From Stephanodiscus triporus (taxonomy: Eukaryota > Bacillariophyta > Thalassiosirophyceae > Thalassiosirales > Thalassiosiraceae), in NCBI GenBank assembly GCA_036939755.1, contig JALLAZ010002580.1, positions 1 to 19,924 on the forward strand: a stretch of 19,924 nt of DNA, written 5' to 3'. How positions within the stretch are numbered: position 1 is the first letter of the stretch; every line of letters begins with the position of its first letter. Shown piece by piece: positions 9,295-18,692 of this stretch. The notes under the pieces are model-generated. The model was not told the origin of the DNA, made no database searches, and was given only the letters and a program-made list of their open reading frames with translations. Position numbers and translations under genes: made by a program.

Positions 9295-9748
9295 TCTTGA
9301 GTAGAGTAGTTATTAGAGTAATTAGAGAGGGGGGGATTTCCAGATCCATTTTGTTTTTTCTGTCTACTATTCCTACATACAAAACCTGTCTTCTTTTCTT
9401 TTTCTTTTTTTCTGTCTTTTATGTACAATATGTACATACTATCTAGCACCAGCAGCCAGCAGCAGGCTCAGCATTCAGCTGCTGCATATCAATTATTATT
9501 TGAGAACATATTTGTCTGACAAACTTGATATCTCCTTATCGCCCTAGAGCTGTTGTGCATTGGACCAAAAAGAATATGACCGGAAAGCTGTTTTTAGTAT
9601 TTGCATTGATATCAGTTCCGCTCGTACGAATGTACATCCATTGTACCAAATGGAATCACAATATATTGCTATTTTACGTAAAGTACAATAGAGGGCCCAC
9701 AAACACTACTCAACCATGAATTCCGACAATTCACCTAGGCCTACTGAC
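9295..9748. other. Intergenic stretch right of the MULE
   Basis: No supported gene. A 64-codon frame on + at 9525-9719 has no recognisable motif. The stretch contains pyrimidine runs (about 9385-9420), a TATGTAC/GTACATA hairpin (9420-9438) and an AGCAGC-rich patch (about 9450-9485). Confidence 0.5.
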
Positions 9749-9961
9749 CATAATATGATTGATCTGTTGGATATTATGGTGCATACATCTTCCGAAGGAT
9801 GTATACTTCAAACGTCCCCATCCGACCATTATTGATAGAGATATGTGGTCGGACAGTAGTTAATTTTTGGGTGGTTTTGGGTTTGTGGGATATGTGACAC
9901 ACGATTAGCTAGGCGGAAGCTAGCTAAAAAACACACCTCAACCATGGCGACAGGCTATGGT
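9749..9961. repeat. Cluster of five short stem-loops
   Basis: Arms read directly are: CATAATAT/ATATTATG (9749-9756, 9771-9778); ATACATC/GATGTAT (9783-9789, 9798-9804); TCCGACCA/TGGTCGGA (9821-9828, 9846-9853); TTAGCTAG/CTAGCTAA (9905-9912, 9920-9927); and ACCATGGC/GCTATGGT with one G-T pair (9941-9948, 9954-9961). No protein-coding potential is evident. It might be a structured RNA, a small hairpin-rich element, or chance in AT-rich DNA. Confidence 0.5.
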
Positions 9962-10501
9962 GCCCCCCCCCAGGGTGCCGCTGCATACAACAATAAATAA
10001 ACATGCGACAAGTCTATGTTGTTAAAACTAGAGAATATGATTGTTTATATTATTAATTAGCTATTTCAAGACACAGTATGTCATCAGCCCACCGTGCCTG
10101 TGTTTGCTGGTTGCGACAGCTGTCGAAGGAAAAATTTGGCAGAAAACCTTGCGGTAGTAACCCATCACTGTACCTTTGACCGTCGTTTCTGTGTGTTGGA
10201 ACCGGGGCGGACAGTGATGGGATTCCACTATTGTTGTCGGCGGAAGCCACGTTGGTGGTGTTTTTTCGATGAAAATCAAGATGATTTTATCGTAGCCCTA
10301 CATAGGAATTTCTGTCATTTGCCTTTTTTTGAGGACTCAATCTTTTTGCTGTGCATCTCTAAAAATGGAAAAATTACAACCTCAACCATTTCATGCGGAG
10401 TAATATTTCGCGATGACTCTGTCTGTGACCCCCAGACCCTTATACTGCTGGAAACAAGCTGAGACTGCCAGCTTTCTTTATGTGTCATTAGTTTTGGGTG
10501 G
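9962..10501. other. Unassigned stretch with one 122-codon open frame
   Basis: A + strand frame (10094-10462) lacks an ATG start and is rich in Cys, Arg and Phe (CDSCRRK, CCRRKPRWWCFF). No family is recognised, and overlapping - strand frames are equally open. It may be a fragment of a dead element; I do not assign a protein. Confidence 0.25.
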
Positions 10502-10584
10502 TAAACTGGCCAGTTTATTAATTAAACACTGTCAAAGCTGAGGCTTTGTATTAGAGTGTTCTTTTTGCGCAGCCGTGCAAAAAG
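10502..10584. repeat. Palindrome cluster
   Basis: TAAACTGGCCAGTTTA (10502-10517) is a perfect 16-bp palindrome, directly followed by the palindrome TTAATTAA (10518-10525). Next are CAAAGC/GCTTTG (10533-10548) and CTTTTTGC/GCAAAAAG with an 8-nt loop (10561-10584). Function unknown. Confidence 0.6.
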
Positions 10585-10604
10585 ATTTTTGTGGTAGTTG
10601 ATAT

Positions 10605-10685
10605 CTGTCCTTGGTGGTCTGTCCTTGGTGGTCTGTCCTTGTGGTCTGTCCTTGGTGGTCTGTCCTTGTGGCCTGTCCTTGGGGA
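10605..10685 (+). repeat. Minisatellite, ~14-nt unit, about six copies
   Basis: The unit is CTGTCCTTGGTGGT, repeated with some copies one G shorter (CTGTCCTTGTGGT) and a last divergent copy ending CTTGGGG. It starts just after the stem-loop at 10561-10584. The - strand translation gives a DHQGQT-type repeat, which is probably not a real protein. Confidence 0.85.
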
Positions 10686-11335
10686 CTAGTTCCTACGTTG
10701 AAATATAAACTTTGCCAAACTTTTACGAAATCAACCATTCTGAGTGAGCAAATTTGGGTACAAAATTCGCTGAGTTTGCACTTTTCAAACTTGCTGAAAT
10801 AAAACATGATGTCCCTATTTGATGCACTTAGTGGTGCAGGTGCACATGTGTTGCAGTACCCTCCACCTGACCCATACCAAAATTGGATGCAATTAATGCA
10901 GTTGGGAGTCCTGCCACTTCTCAATGTGACTGGCCTCCCCGTACTAGCCAGAGGTACGTGCTTACTGGCTGCTCTCTGCCTTGCGGCTCTCTCCCTTTGT
11001 CTCTCAGTGTACTGTTTCCTGATGGAATTATTTTGAAAAAAGGAGTTGATTTTCTCTGTAGAAACGTAGAAACTCCACAACACTTCTTCATCTTTGGCTG
11101 CACATACTTTTATTTAGCAAGTAGTGCGTCATACTAGTCCTCAAGTGTCTTGATTGACCACCACTAAGTGGGATTCCAATAGATGATTCCTACACGTTGA
11201 GGTGAGTACACACGACCACCAAGAAGTGTCCTCCTTCAACTCCGATGTAGACGCCAATCTTGTTTTCACCCTTGGGATGTTTGCTTTGCATGTAGGTGTG
11301 TAGAATGAGATAGCACGTATCTCATTGTTCAATAA
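10686..11335. other. Stretch before the LINE endonuclease; possible 5' part of the element
   Basis: No recognised gene. Short open frames on both strands (for example + 10806-11036 and - 10532-11083) overlap and show no family motif. No LINE ORF1 (RNA-binding) region is evident. The element's 5' end cannot be fixed from one copy. Confidence 0.4.
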
Positions 11336-14300
11336 CAAAACAAACAAGAGAAGCACAAAATCGCCACTGTCTATACTCAAAATGCTCAAGGTTTATGGCG
11401 TCGCCCACGAGACTCCGATGGCAATATTCTCATCGATCGACCTCCCGATCATTCCAAGCTTGAATATCTGATTGACTACATGCAACAACATGATGTTGGT
11501 GCATGGCTGATACAAGAAACGTGGGAAGAAGATGACGCCTTTGATGTTGATGTAAATGGATATCATATATTGAATGGTCGCCAACATCTATTCAAAGGGG
11601 TTGCCATCATCCTTTCCCCACTATTGGACGCATGTAAAAATTCCGGATCCCCCCCTCCCATTACCATTACCAATGAAGAGTTCGTTGGGCAATTCATTTG
11701 AATAAACTTCAAGTTTGACTCGTTTGACACCAGAGGTCGCCGCATCAAGGGCAAGCATCTATCACTCTTGCTCATCTCCGCTTACTTCCCCTGTGTCGAT
11801 CAGCGTCATGAACAATTCTGCGCTCTCCTTGACTCAATGATAAGCACCATCAGTTCCTCCACCCAAATCATCCTGGGAGGCGACATCAATGCACGAATTG
11901 GGACTCAACACTGTGACGAACACAAAGAGACTTTAGGGCCACATGGTATCCAATGCAGCAATGCGCATGGAGAGAATCTCCTTCAGATACTCACTGCCAA
12001 CAACTTACGTGTGGAAAACATATTCTTCCAGCACACCGCCCTGAAGAATTCGTCACATACACCAGTCTCCCGACGGCTCATAATCCCCGCGGTGTGCCAA
12101 GTATGCATGATTTATTTGCCTGCTCAGCGTCCTTTCACAAGCAAGTTCGAGATGTCGCCAGTGATCACCAAGCGGTTTGTCTCGATATTACCATTACATC
12201 CATTAAGTTCAAAACTCGCGCGGTATCTCGAGGCACCATTGACTGGTACAAGATCCTATATGATGACCATACTCGTATGGTGTTTCAGCTCACCAACAAG
12301 GACATGGACTATGACTCTTACCAAGAAGCAATACCACAAGCTGGTGCCCTCACTGCCACTCACCATAAACAAAAATGCACACGTTGGTTCCAAATGAGTC
12401 GTGCCACACTGGCTCCTCTACTTGCAGAATGCAACCAAGTCCTTCATACCCTCAAACGCACGCATCATCTTTCTTCCGACATCCACACCACCATGCAAAG
12501 TGATCTCAAGCACCTGAATCGTCATATTGCGCATGCAGTCTCACATGCAAAAGTGACGTGGTATGCTGACGTCTGCTCCAAAATTCACAATATGTCCATG
12601 GAGCCCCAACTTGCATGGGAGCACATTCGTCTCCTGACGAAAGGTGAAACTGCACATCACGACAAAAAGTCTACAATGGCGATGCGTCTTCCTGATGGGT
12701 CCCGAGCCTCTAATGCTTCTGAAAATATGTCCGTCTTTCTACCCCATTTCAACAAAGTGTTCAATACTCACTGATCCACTGATGCAACCCTCCTCGACCA
12801 AATCCCCCAGCATCGGATTCTTTGGGAACTCAACGATCCGATCACCTGGAATGAATTTTGCAAGGCGGTGAAGAACCTCAAGAATGCCAAAGCTCCGGGG
12901 CTCACTGGTGTTCCTCCGGAAGCCTTTAACGCTATGTCCCCAACTAATCTTCGCCACGTGTACAAACAAGTCAACGATTTTTTCCTCGGCGACACTGACT
13001 ATGATCAATGGCACCGTAGTCAATGTGTTCCTGTTCCAAAAAGTGGAGATCTCTCTGATCCTAACAAGTCGCGCGAAGTCATGCTAATGGATGTTTGTTC
13101 AAAAATCTTCATCTCTGTCATGAACGGATGTGCATTCAAGCTCTTGAACACACATGGTACCCGCTTCCAATTTGGCGGGACTCCAACATTAGGCTGTCAT
13201 GATGGCCTTTTTGTTCTGAAGACACTGCTCACTATGAGAAAGAATCACAACCTCCCATCCTATGTCGCCTTTGTTGATCTGGTCAAGGTGTACGATACGA
13301 CGAACCATGCTCTCATGCTTGACATCCTAGAAAAGTATGGTGCTCCTCCCCGATTTGTTTCTGCCATTGAATGAACATACCAAGACCTTGTAGTTGTCCT
13401 CACGATTGACAAGGAGAAGGCTGAACTCCCACAGACAGTCGGAGTCTGCCAGGGTGACAATATGGCTCCGGTACTCTTTCTCTTTCTAATGTCAGTGTTT
13501 GCAGAGACACTTGAAGTTGAATGGCGTCGTGCAGGAATTGATACTTGCACTGTGCAATCCTTCGTTGGACCATCTCTAATGTCAGGAAAAGGGAAATTGC
13601 AAGGACACCGTCCGAAGGAATATTTGTCAAGAGAGCTCACTGCGGTTGAAATCCTTCAATGCCTATATGTCGATGATGGGGCATCATCTTCAAGTTACAA
13701 GATGGCATGACACGAGGGCTTGCGCTCCTTTATCAACAATTCAGTCGGCTTGGACTAGAGATGCATATCGGGCGAGGGACAACTGCGTCGAAAACGGAAT
13801 GTGTATTCTTCCCCCCCCCCGGCTTCTTTGATTCTCACTTACCTTCATTGCCTCCGCCATCCACTCATGACATGGACATGGATTATGCTCTTCCCTTCAC
13901 TGCCAACGCACTCACCAACGGCGAACGTCATGAGGAGCAGAAAAAACGTTCAAGGCGTGAATGTGAAGAGGAGCTGTATGATGAATTGGATGAAACTAAG
14001 CCCATATTTGTCCAAGATGGCTTTGTTACCTTCTGCCGTCACTACAAGTACCTTGGCTCCTTTGTTTCCTTCAGCCTGTGTGATGACTATGATATCAAGA
14101 AGCCTGTTACCACTGCCACCCAATCCATGGGAGCACTCAAGAATGTTTGGGACTCCCCCCAACTCCACATCTGGAGCAAATACCTACTCTTTCGGGCGAT
14201 TCCCATGAACCTGCTCTTGTGGGGATGTGAGACCTGGTCAATGAGGAAAACTCTCTCCAACAAGCTTGAAGTCTTTTTACATCGAAACATTTGACGGATA

Positions 14301-15164
14301 CTTCGCATATCGATGTTTCATGTGAAAGAAGAGCACCTTCATAACAAGCACGTGAGAAGGATGTTTTACAACATCCCCTGCGTCAGCAACATGATTGCCG
14401 CCCGTCAGCTGGATTTCCTTGGGAAGACAATGCAGGGGCCCCACGATTGTCCCGCACAGCAAATGATGACTGCGTGCCACGACAATGTTCGCCGTGTTGG
14501 CCATCCTTTTCTTCGCAACAAGGATTTCATTGTGAAGAATCTCCGTCTCCTCTTTTTTGTGAATGTCCCCGAAGTCAACATAGATGATTATGGCTCCATC
14601 AAGGACTGGATCAGGGAGGCTCAAGACAAAAAATATTGGAACGATTTAATTGACTGTTTGCTCGACCGACAAGCCTCCATCCCCACACGCCCCGCTGAAT
14701 TCCCACGCCCAAGACGAAGCCCCCGAAACCATGATCCCCCCCCCGAATCAACAACCCTCCTCCCCACGCCCCCACAAACTCAACGCACACAAAGGGGCAC
14801 GGACTCACACTCACCCGATTCCACTGCCAACCAAGATGATCCTGAGCCTCCGAGTCCTCCCCCCCCGCGACCATCACCGCCGCGTCAATGCCGGCCGGCT
14901 CCCCCTCCCCCCCAAGCTGACACCGGACGGGATTATGACCCAGAACAGGTCGGGCGCAGCCTGTACGACTCTCTGAAGATTCTTGGCCTCGGTCTTGGTG
15001 CTTCTGAATGCAAAGTAAAGCTCGCATACCAACGCTTGGCTTGTCTCTACCATCCCGACAAGTGGGATCAGACTCACATGATAACTGGGATGACTCTGAC
15101 TGAAACAACAGCACATTTTCAACTACTCAACAACGCCCAGTCTTTTCTCCGCGCAACTCTCTAA
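11336..15164 (+). pseudogene. LINE polyprotein: APE endonuclease, reverse transcriptase, J-like end
   Basis: The frame opens after a TAA at 11333. Endonuclease marks are TQNAQGLWRR (start), LIQETW with its Glu at 11516-11518, GGDINARIG near 11879-11905 and SDH at 12160-12168. A frameshift near 12033 separates the last two. Reverse transcriptase follows: NAKAPGLTGVPPEAF, motif A FVDLVKVYD (13270-13296), GVCQGDNMAPVLF (from 13441) and the YVDD catalytic box (13666-13677). A frame change near 13680-13700 leads to GLEMHIGRGTTASKTECVF. The C-terminal part has ARQLDFLGKTM and CHDNVRRVG patches. A Pro-rich linker (~14690-14930) ends in VGRSLYDSLKILG and LYHPDKW, a J-domain-like HPD. In-frame stops at 11699, 12772, 13372 and 14292 are all TGA. 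Its job in life would be target-primed reverse transcription; this copy is inactive. Confidence 0.85.
14941..15164 (+). other. J-domain-like module at the end of the LINE polyprotein
   Basis: Residues run from QVGRSLYDSLKILGLG, through a basic helix (KVKLAYQRLACLYHPDKW), to a FQLLNNAQSFLRATL helix just before the TAA. This has the layout of a J domain: helix I with an xxLGL turn, helix II AYxxLAxxYHPDK, the HPD loop, and helix III with FxxLNNAxxxL. J domains stimulate Hsp70 ATPase. Here the module is a fusion to a retroelement polyprotein, so recruitment of host Hsp70 is only an inference. It could instead be a chance resemblance within a low-complexity tail, but a second copy at 590-800 keeps the same pattern. 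Confidence 0.6.
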
Positions 15165-15329
15165 GAATGAGAATGGCAGGAAAATCACCACAAAGATCCA
15201 CTCGGGAGTGGATGACGCACACCAAGCGCCAGCCTTCCCGCCTTTCTCGGCGATCAGGAAAAGTCATCACAAAAACCATCCACCCATTCCCTTCCCCCCT
15301 TCCACACCAACAAACGATTTGCCAATGAC

Positions 15330-16533
15330 ATGCTTCACACACATCCTCCTCTCCTCACCCTTCAAAAACACTCCATGACAGTTCGCCGCACCTCCCGATC
15401 CCTATCCCCACCCACTATGCCCAAGTCCACTTCCCGCACTCCCAAGCCACCTTCTCCCGTCAACATCTCCCACTTTCCTACCAACGGCTGGTTGTCGAAT
15501 ACACGCCCCACCGCATGTATTGTTTCTGGTTGGATTGGACTCGTCATTGGGTTCAAAGACTACTACATCTATGAGGAGCGCGTTCTATGGCTGTTGCAAC
15601 CACTGTTGACGACGGTGCTTTCCCCCCAGGGAGCACCAAACTTTACAATGAGTCTGGGCACAACTGCGAAATGTCCGGTGAAAAATAAAAACCTTTTGCC
15701 CGCCTGGTCCTTGGACTCAACGACAACACTTGGGCTTTGTGTCACACCGAACGTGCATTCCGTCATTGTATTGTACAGGATCTGGATGCGGTAATGTATT
15801 ATTGGGACACTGCCAGCTATACTATGGATGGCAGACCCATGACATATCGTGACGACCGATGGGATATGGCCCGCAGGCTTGCTCGACTTACCTTGCTTCT
15901 TATGGGTGCTGATGCGTGCACGCCGAATATAATCAATGCAGTGTGGGGCGCGGACAAAGCTGCCCATCTTACCCTTGGGGGGGCCCGAGGTGACTTATCC
16001 CTCATTCGTCAGAAGATTCTCACTCTCTCCAAAGTGGCCATGAACATGGTTCACATTTGGATGACGGATCCTGTCATGAATTTTTTCGCCCCTGACTCAA
16101 CCAGCTTCCAACACGCGGGCTCCTCCTACATGCATGTGATGCAAAAGTATATGCGCGTGAGCCAGTTCCTCCAGGCACAGCCTTTACTCAGATTCTTACC
16201 AACAATCTTCGAGCGCACACTTATCCTGACACTCTTCCATTCGAAGAGAGAGCTGTTTGCTGGTGCCGTGAGCTTCTTCTCCATCCCGACAAGGCCGATG
16301 ACATGACGGGGTTTGACAATGGAATACTTATTGCGTACATAATGTGCCCTCCTTGTCGACCGCAGCAATTCTATCAGATGGCTCCAGAGGACCAGCCAAC
16401 CCACTTTATGCGCGGTACAGTGGTGGAGATCTGGGGGACGGACACACACGAAGTCATGTACACAACTGCAACTGATTGGGACACTGACGACTTGACCACC
16501 ACAGAGGCTAACTATTGGGACTTTGACAAATAG
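15330..16533 (+). pseudogene. Second coding region of the LINE, unknown function, frameshifted
   Basis: Three frames join in order. The first (from 15330) has a Ser/Pro-rich start and TNGWLSNTRPTACIVSGWIG. The second runs from about 15600 with AFPPGSTKLYNESG and a TAA near 15690. It continues with LVLGLNDNTWALCHTERAFR and then, from 15737, DLDAVMYYWDTASYTMDGR and a helical stretch RRLARLTLLLMGADACTPN. The third, after a shift near 16190, has ELLLHPDKADDMTGFDNG and ends ANYWDFDK at 16533. No catalytic or binding family is recognised. The region is Trp/Tyr- and Met-rich, not like an ORF1 RNA-binding protein with CCHC knuckles. It might be a separate gene, but its position and similar decay suggest it belongs to the element. 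Confidence 0.5.
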
Positions 16534-16697
16534 ACGGACGATTTCATTTCTCTCTTATGTTATTTTTTGTTTAAATATTTCACAACGTAGAAAATTAATT
16601 ATATCAACACGATGAAAGCAGCAGAAAGTAGGGGAACATGGTTCGCCCATGATCATGACACTGAATTGGATATGTATCTTTGGCCTTGGTTCTGCTA

Positions 16698-17442
16698 TTA
16701 AATAAGTTCCAAAAGGTCAGCCAACTGTTCCTTTTTAGGAACTACTACTGGGAATATCGGTGCACGTGCACCATCCTTGCAATGCTTGTCAATCACCTGT
16801 TCCTTGAAGCATCTCAACTGGACGTCCTTGAAGAGCTGTGCAAGTCTTGTCTGATGCACAGCATTGGTCCACAAGGTGTCAAGAGAAAGAAGTGTATCCC
16901 CTGTGGTTCAACTTCCACATCAGTCATCTTCTTCAGAACTGCCTGGGTATGTGTGGCTGCCAAATAATTGAGTTGTTGCTCCGCCCATAAAACCCAGCCG
17001 GCTTTTTGGATAACTGGGCTGGTTTCTTTGCACCTGCCCCCACCTCTGCGGCAGCCACTGGGGGGCATTCCCACATTCAAAAAGAGGCCTTGTGATACTC
17101 AAGGGATAGAGGCTCCTTCCTTGTTGCTGTTGTAGAGGCGGTGGTTCTTTCTGGGAGCTTACAATCATCGTCATCCCCGGCTTGAGGAGGCTTCTTCCCA
17201 GCTTTGCACCTGCCCCCATGGCCGTGGCAGTTGCTGGGGCTGGGAGACATTACCGTATGGAAAAAGAGGCCTGTGATGCTCGAGGGAGGGAGGCTCCTTC
17301 CTTTTTGCAGTGTAGAGGCGGTGGCTCTCCTTCCTCTCTGTAAGCCAAGAACGAAGCATTCGAAAAGAAGATCAAGTCGCAGTGCAGAGGGGAGCAGTTC
17401 AAGGCGCGGTGCACGGGTGAGCAGAACTAGAATGTTTTTCAT
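16698..17442 (-). pseudogene. Uncharacterised repeat-containing protein, broken
   Basis: On the - strand an open frame from 17442 has a TASTLQKGRSLPPSSITGLF segment and the module SPSNCHGHGGRCKAGKKPPQ. A second, shorter module, PPSGCRRGGGRCKETSP, appears after a frame change (from 17080). It runs on through NYLAATHTQAVLKKM to EVEPQG. One more shift near 16898 gives DTLLSLDTLWTN and a Lys/Cys-rich helix (LAQLFKDVQLRCFKEQVIDK), then IFPVVVPKKEQLADL, and a TAA at 16698-16700. I do not recognise the family. The order and preserved sense across frames argue for a former gene, perhaps of a mobile element. The modules derive from the DNA repeat described separately. Confidence 0.4.
17025..17336. repeat. 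Two diverged ~130-nt direct repeats
   Basis: Copy 1 (17025-17153) and copy 2 (17201-17336) share CTTTGCACCTGCCCCC at the start, AAAAAGAGGCC in the middle, GAGGCTCCTTCCTT, and TGTAGAGGCGGTGG near the end. Between them lie substitutions and small gaps. They encode the two Cys modules of the - strand pseudogene. Confidence 0.75.
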
Positions 17443-17821
17443 TTTTAACGTTTAAAGCCGAGGACAATGATAGCGCAACGGCGGCGGCGGCAGCCTCGTG
17501 GAAAGACAACAATCAAATGTGGGCATGCTAGATGATGCACCTTTTCACTTGGACATGATTTCTTCGGATGTTGCTCATTTGGAGTAGGCTACATTATTTG
17601 ACGCAGTTCGCCACAGAGGCCGACGTGTTACGATAAAGACGCACGCATCCCATCGATACATACATTTTTATTCACATAACTTAACTCTCCACACTCTTAG
17701 TTATGAAGAATTCCAAATTATTCTGTGTTACCTGGGCTAATTAGTACGTTTGGCAGACTACTTACAACCGGCCTTGGGAATGAAGGTTTGCAATTAGACC
17801 AGTCGAACCTGTAGCAGAAGC
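17443..17821. other. Intergenic stretch
   Basis: No gene seen. It includes a GGC-triplet run at about 17480-17492 and AT-rich sequence from about 17640 to 17760. Confidence 0.5.
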
Positions 17822-17943
17822 ATGTCCATCTGTGCCGATGAGTACATTAAGTATCTAGGAGATGGCCCAGGAGAAGGAGAGACGTACAAGGTCGCTCCTT
17901 CTTTAGTCAGTTCTCGTCGCCGCACTCTCATCACTAATGCTGC
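17822..17943 (+). CDS. Possible first exon of an unknown small gene
   Basis: ATG at 17822 opens 40 codons plus 2 nt up to a strong donor, GC|GTAAGTACG (GT at 17944-17945). An acceptor CAG ending at 18018 would keep a frame open for about 15 more codons before a TGA. Without splicing the frame stops at the TAA inside the donor. The short product begins MSICADEYIKYLGDGP and shows no known family. It would converge tail-to-tail with the ATP23 gene. A chance ORF is quite possible. Confidence 0.2.
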
Positions 17944-18119
17944 GTAAGTACGCCTCGTTCTTTCCTCGGGTAATCCAATTAAGTCGAATACGGAAAGAAT
18001 TCATCCAATATCAAAGCAGCACCAGATTGGACGCGTTAGCTTCCTCGCGGCCACGGAATACAAACACATGAGTTTTAACTCTAGTAGTAGTATCAACATA
18101 TCGAAGCTGTAGTGGACTT

Positions 18120-18658
18120 TCAACGATCCGACCATCGAGGAGGTGGAAATGACGGACAGGGTTGTTGTTGTTGTTGTTGTTGAAATTGTCCTTTTTCGAC
18201 GAAGGCCGATGTCCGTCGTGCGGGAGGAGGAGGAGGGGGCGACGAGCCCATCCCGCCGAACCCGGCCTCCCTCCGAAAAAACGCCACGTCCTTCGCGCTC
18301 TTCGCGACGAACGGCGCGTGGTCCTTCACCGCGACGTCGAAGACGTCGCACACGCACTGCCTCCCGCGCTCGGGGAACATGTTGCGCGTGGCTCGCGTCG
18401 CGGTTTCCTTCGCGCAGATATTCGCCGTGAACGACGTCATCCTTTTTTTCCCCGACATCCGCCCGCGCGATGCGGGGATTAGAAAAGAGGGGGGGGGGGG
18501 GGGAAATCGGATTTCCGCGTTTTGGAAGAAAAGGGAAGCGGGGGGGGGGACGACGTGATTTTTGGTGTGCGGCGTTTGCGTGAGAATGCGCGTGAGGGCG
18601 AAATGGATTTACAAATAACAGCTGGCAACGGGATGCCAGCGGACATTTTTCCCGCCTG

Positions 18659-18692
<34 letters not shown>

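Larger units (their letters stand above)
11336..16533 (+). mobile_element. Non-LTR (LINE-type) retrotransposon, decayed, two coding regions
   Basis: The coding span begins with an APE-type endonuclease, runs through reverse transcriptase and a proline-rich linker, and ends with a J-domain-like segment at 15164. A second unrecognised coding region occupies about 15330-16533. No LTRs, integrase, terminal inverted repeats or clear poly-A tail are seen, and true ends and target duplications could not be defined. Placing a second ORF downstream of the endonuclease-RT ORF differs from the usual ORF1-first layout. Several frameshifts and five in-frame stops make it non-autonomous. Confidence 0.75.

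Noticed and set aside
10561..10584. Rho-independent terminator
   Set aside because: The stem-loop is perfect, but the context is nuclear eukaryotic DNA and no gene ends there.
10532..11083. 183-codon - strand frame with DHQGQT repeats
   Set aside because: The repeat is the translated minisatellite, the rest has no motif, and the opposite strand is equally open.
11699..14294. TGA recoded as a sense codon
   Set aside because: The intact cyclin (5304-5306) and ATP23 (18120-18122) genes both stop at TGA, and the LINE also carries frameshifts, so decay explains the stops better.
14611..15114. 167-codon - strand frame over the proline-rich linker
   Set aside because: It is the complement of the LINE linker and J-like region. 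Its Gly-rich composition mirrors the proline codons and no family is seen.
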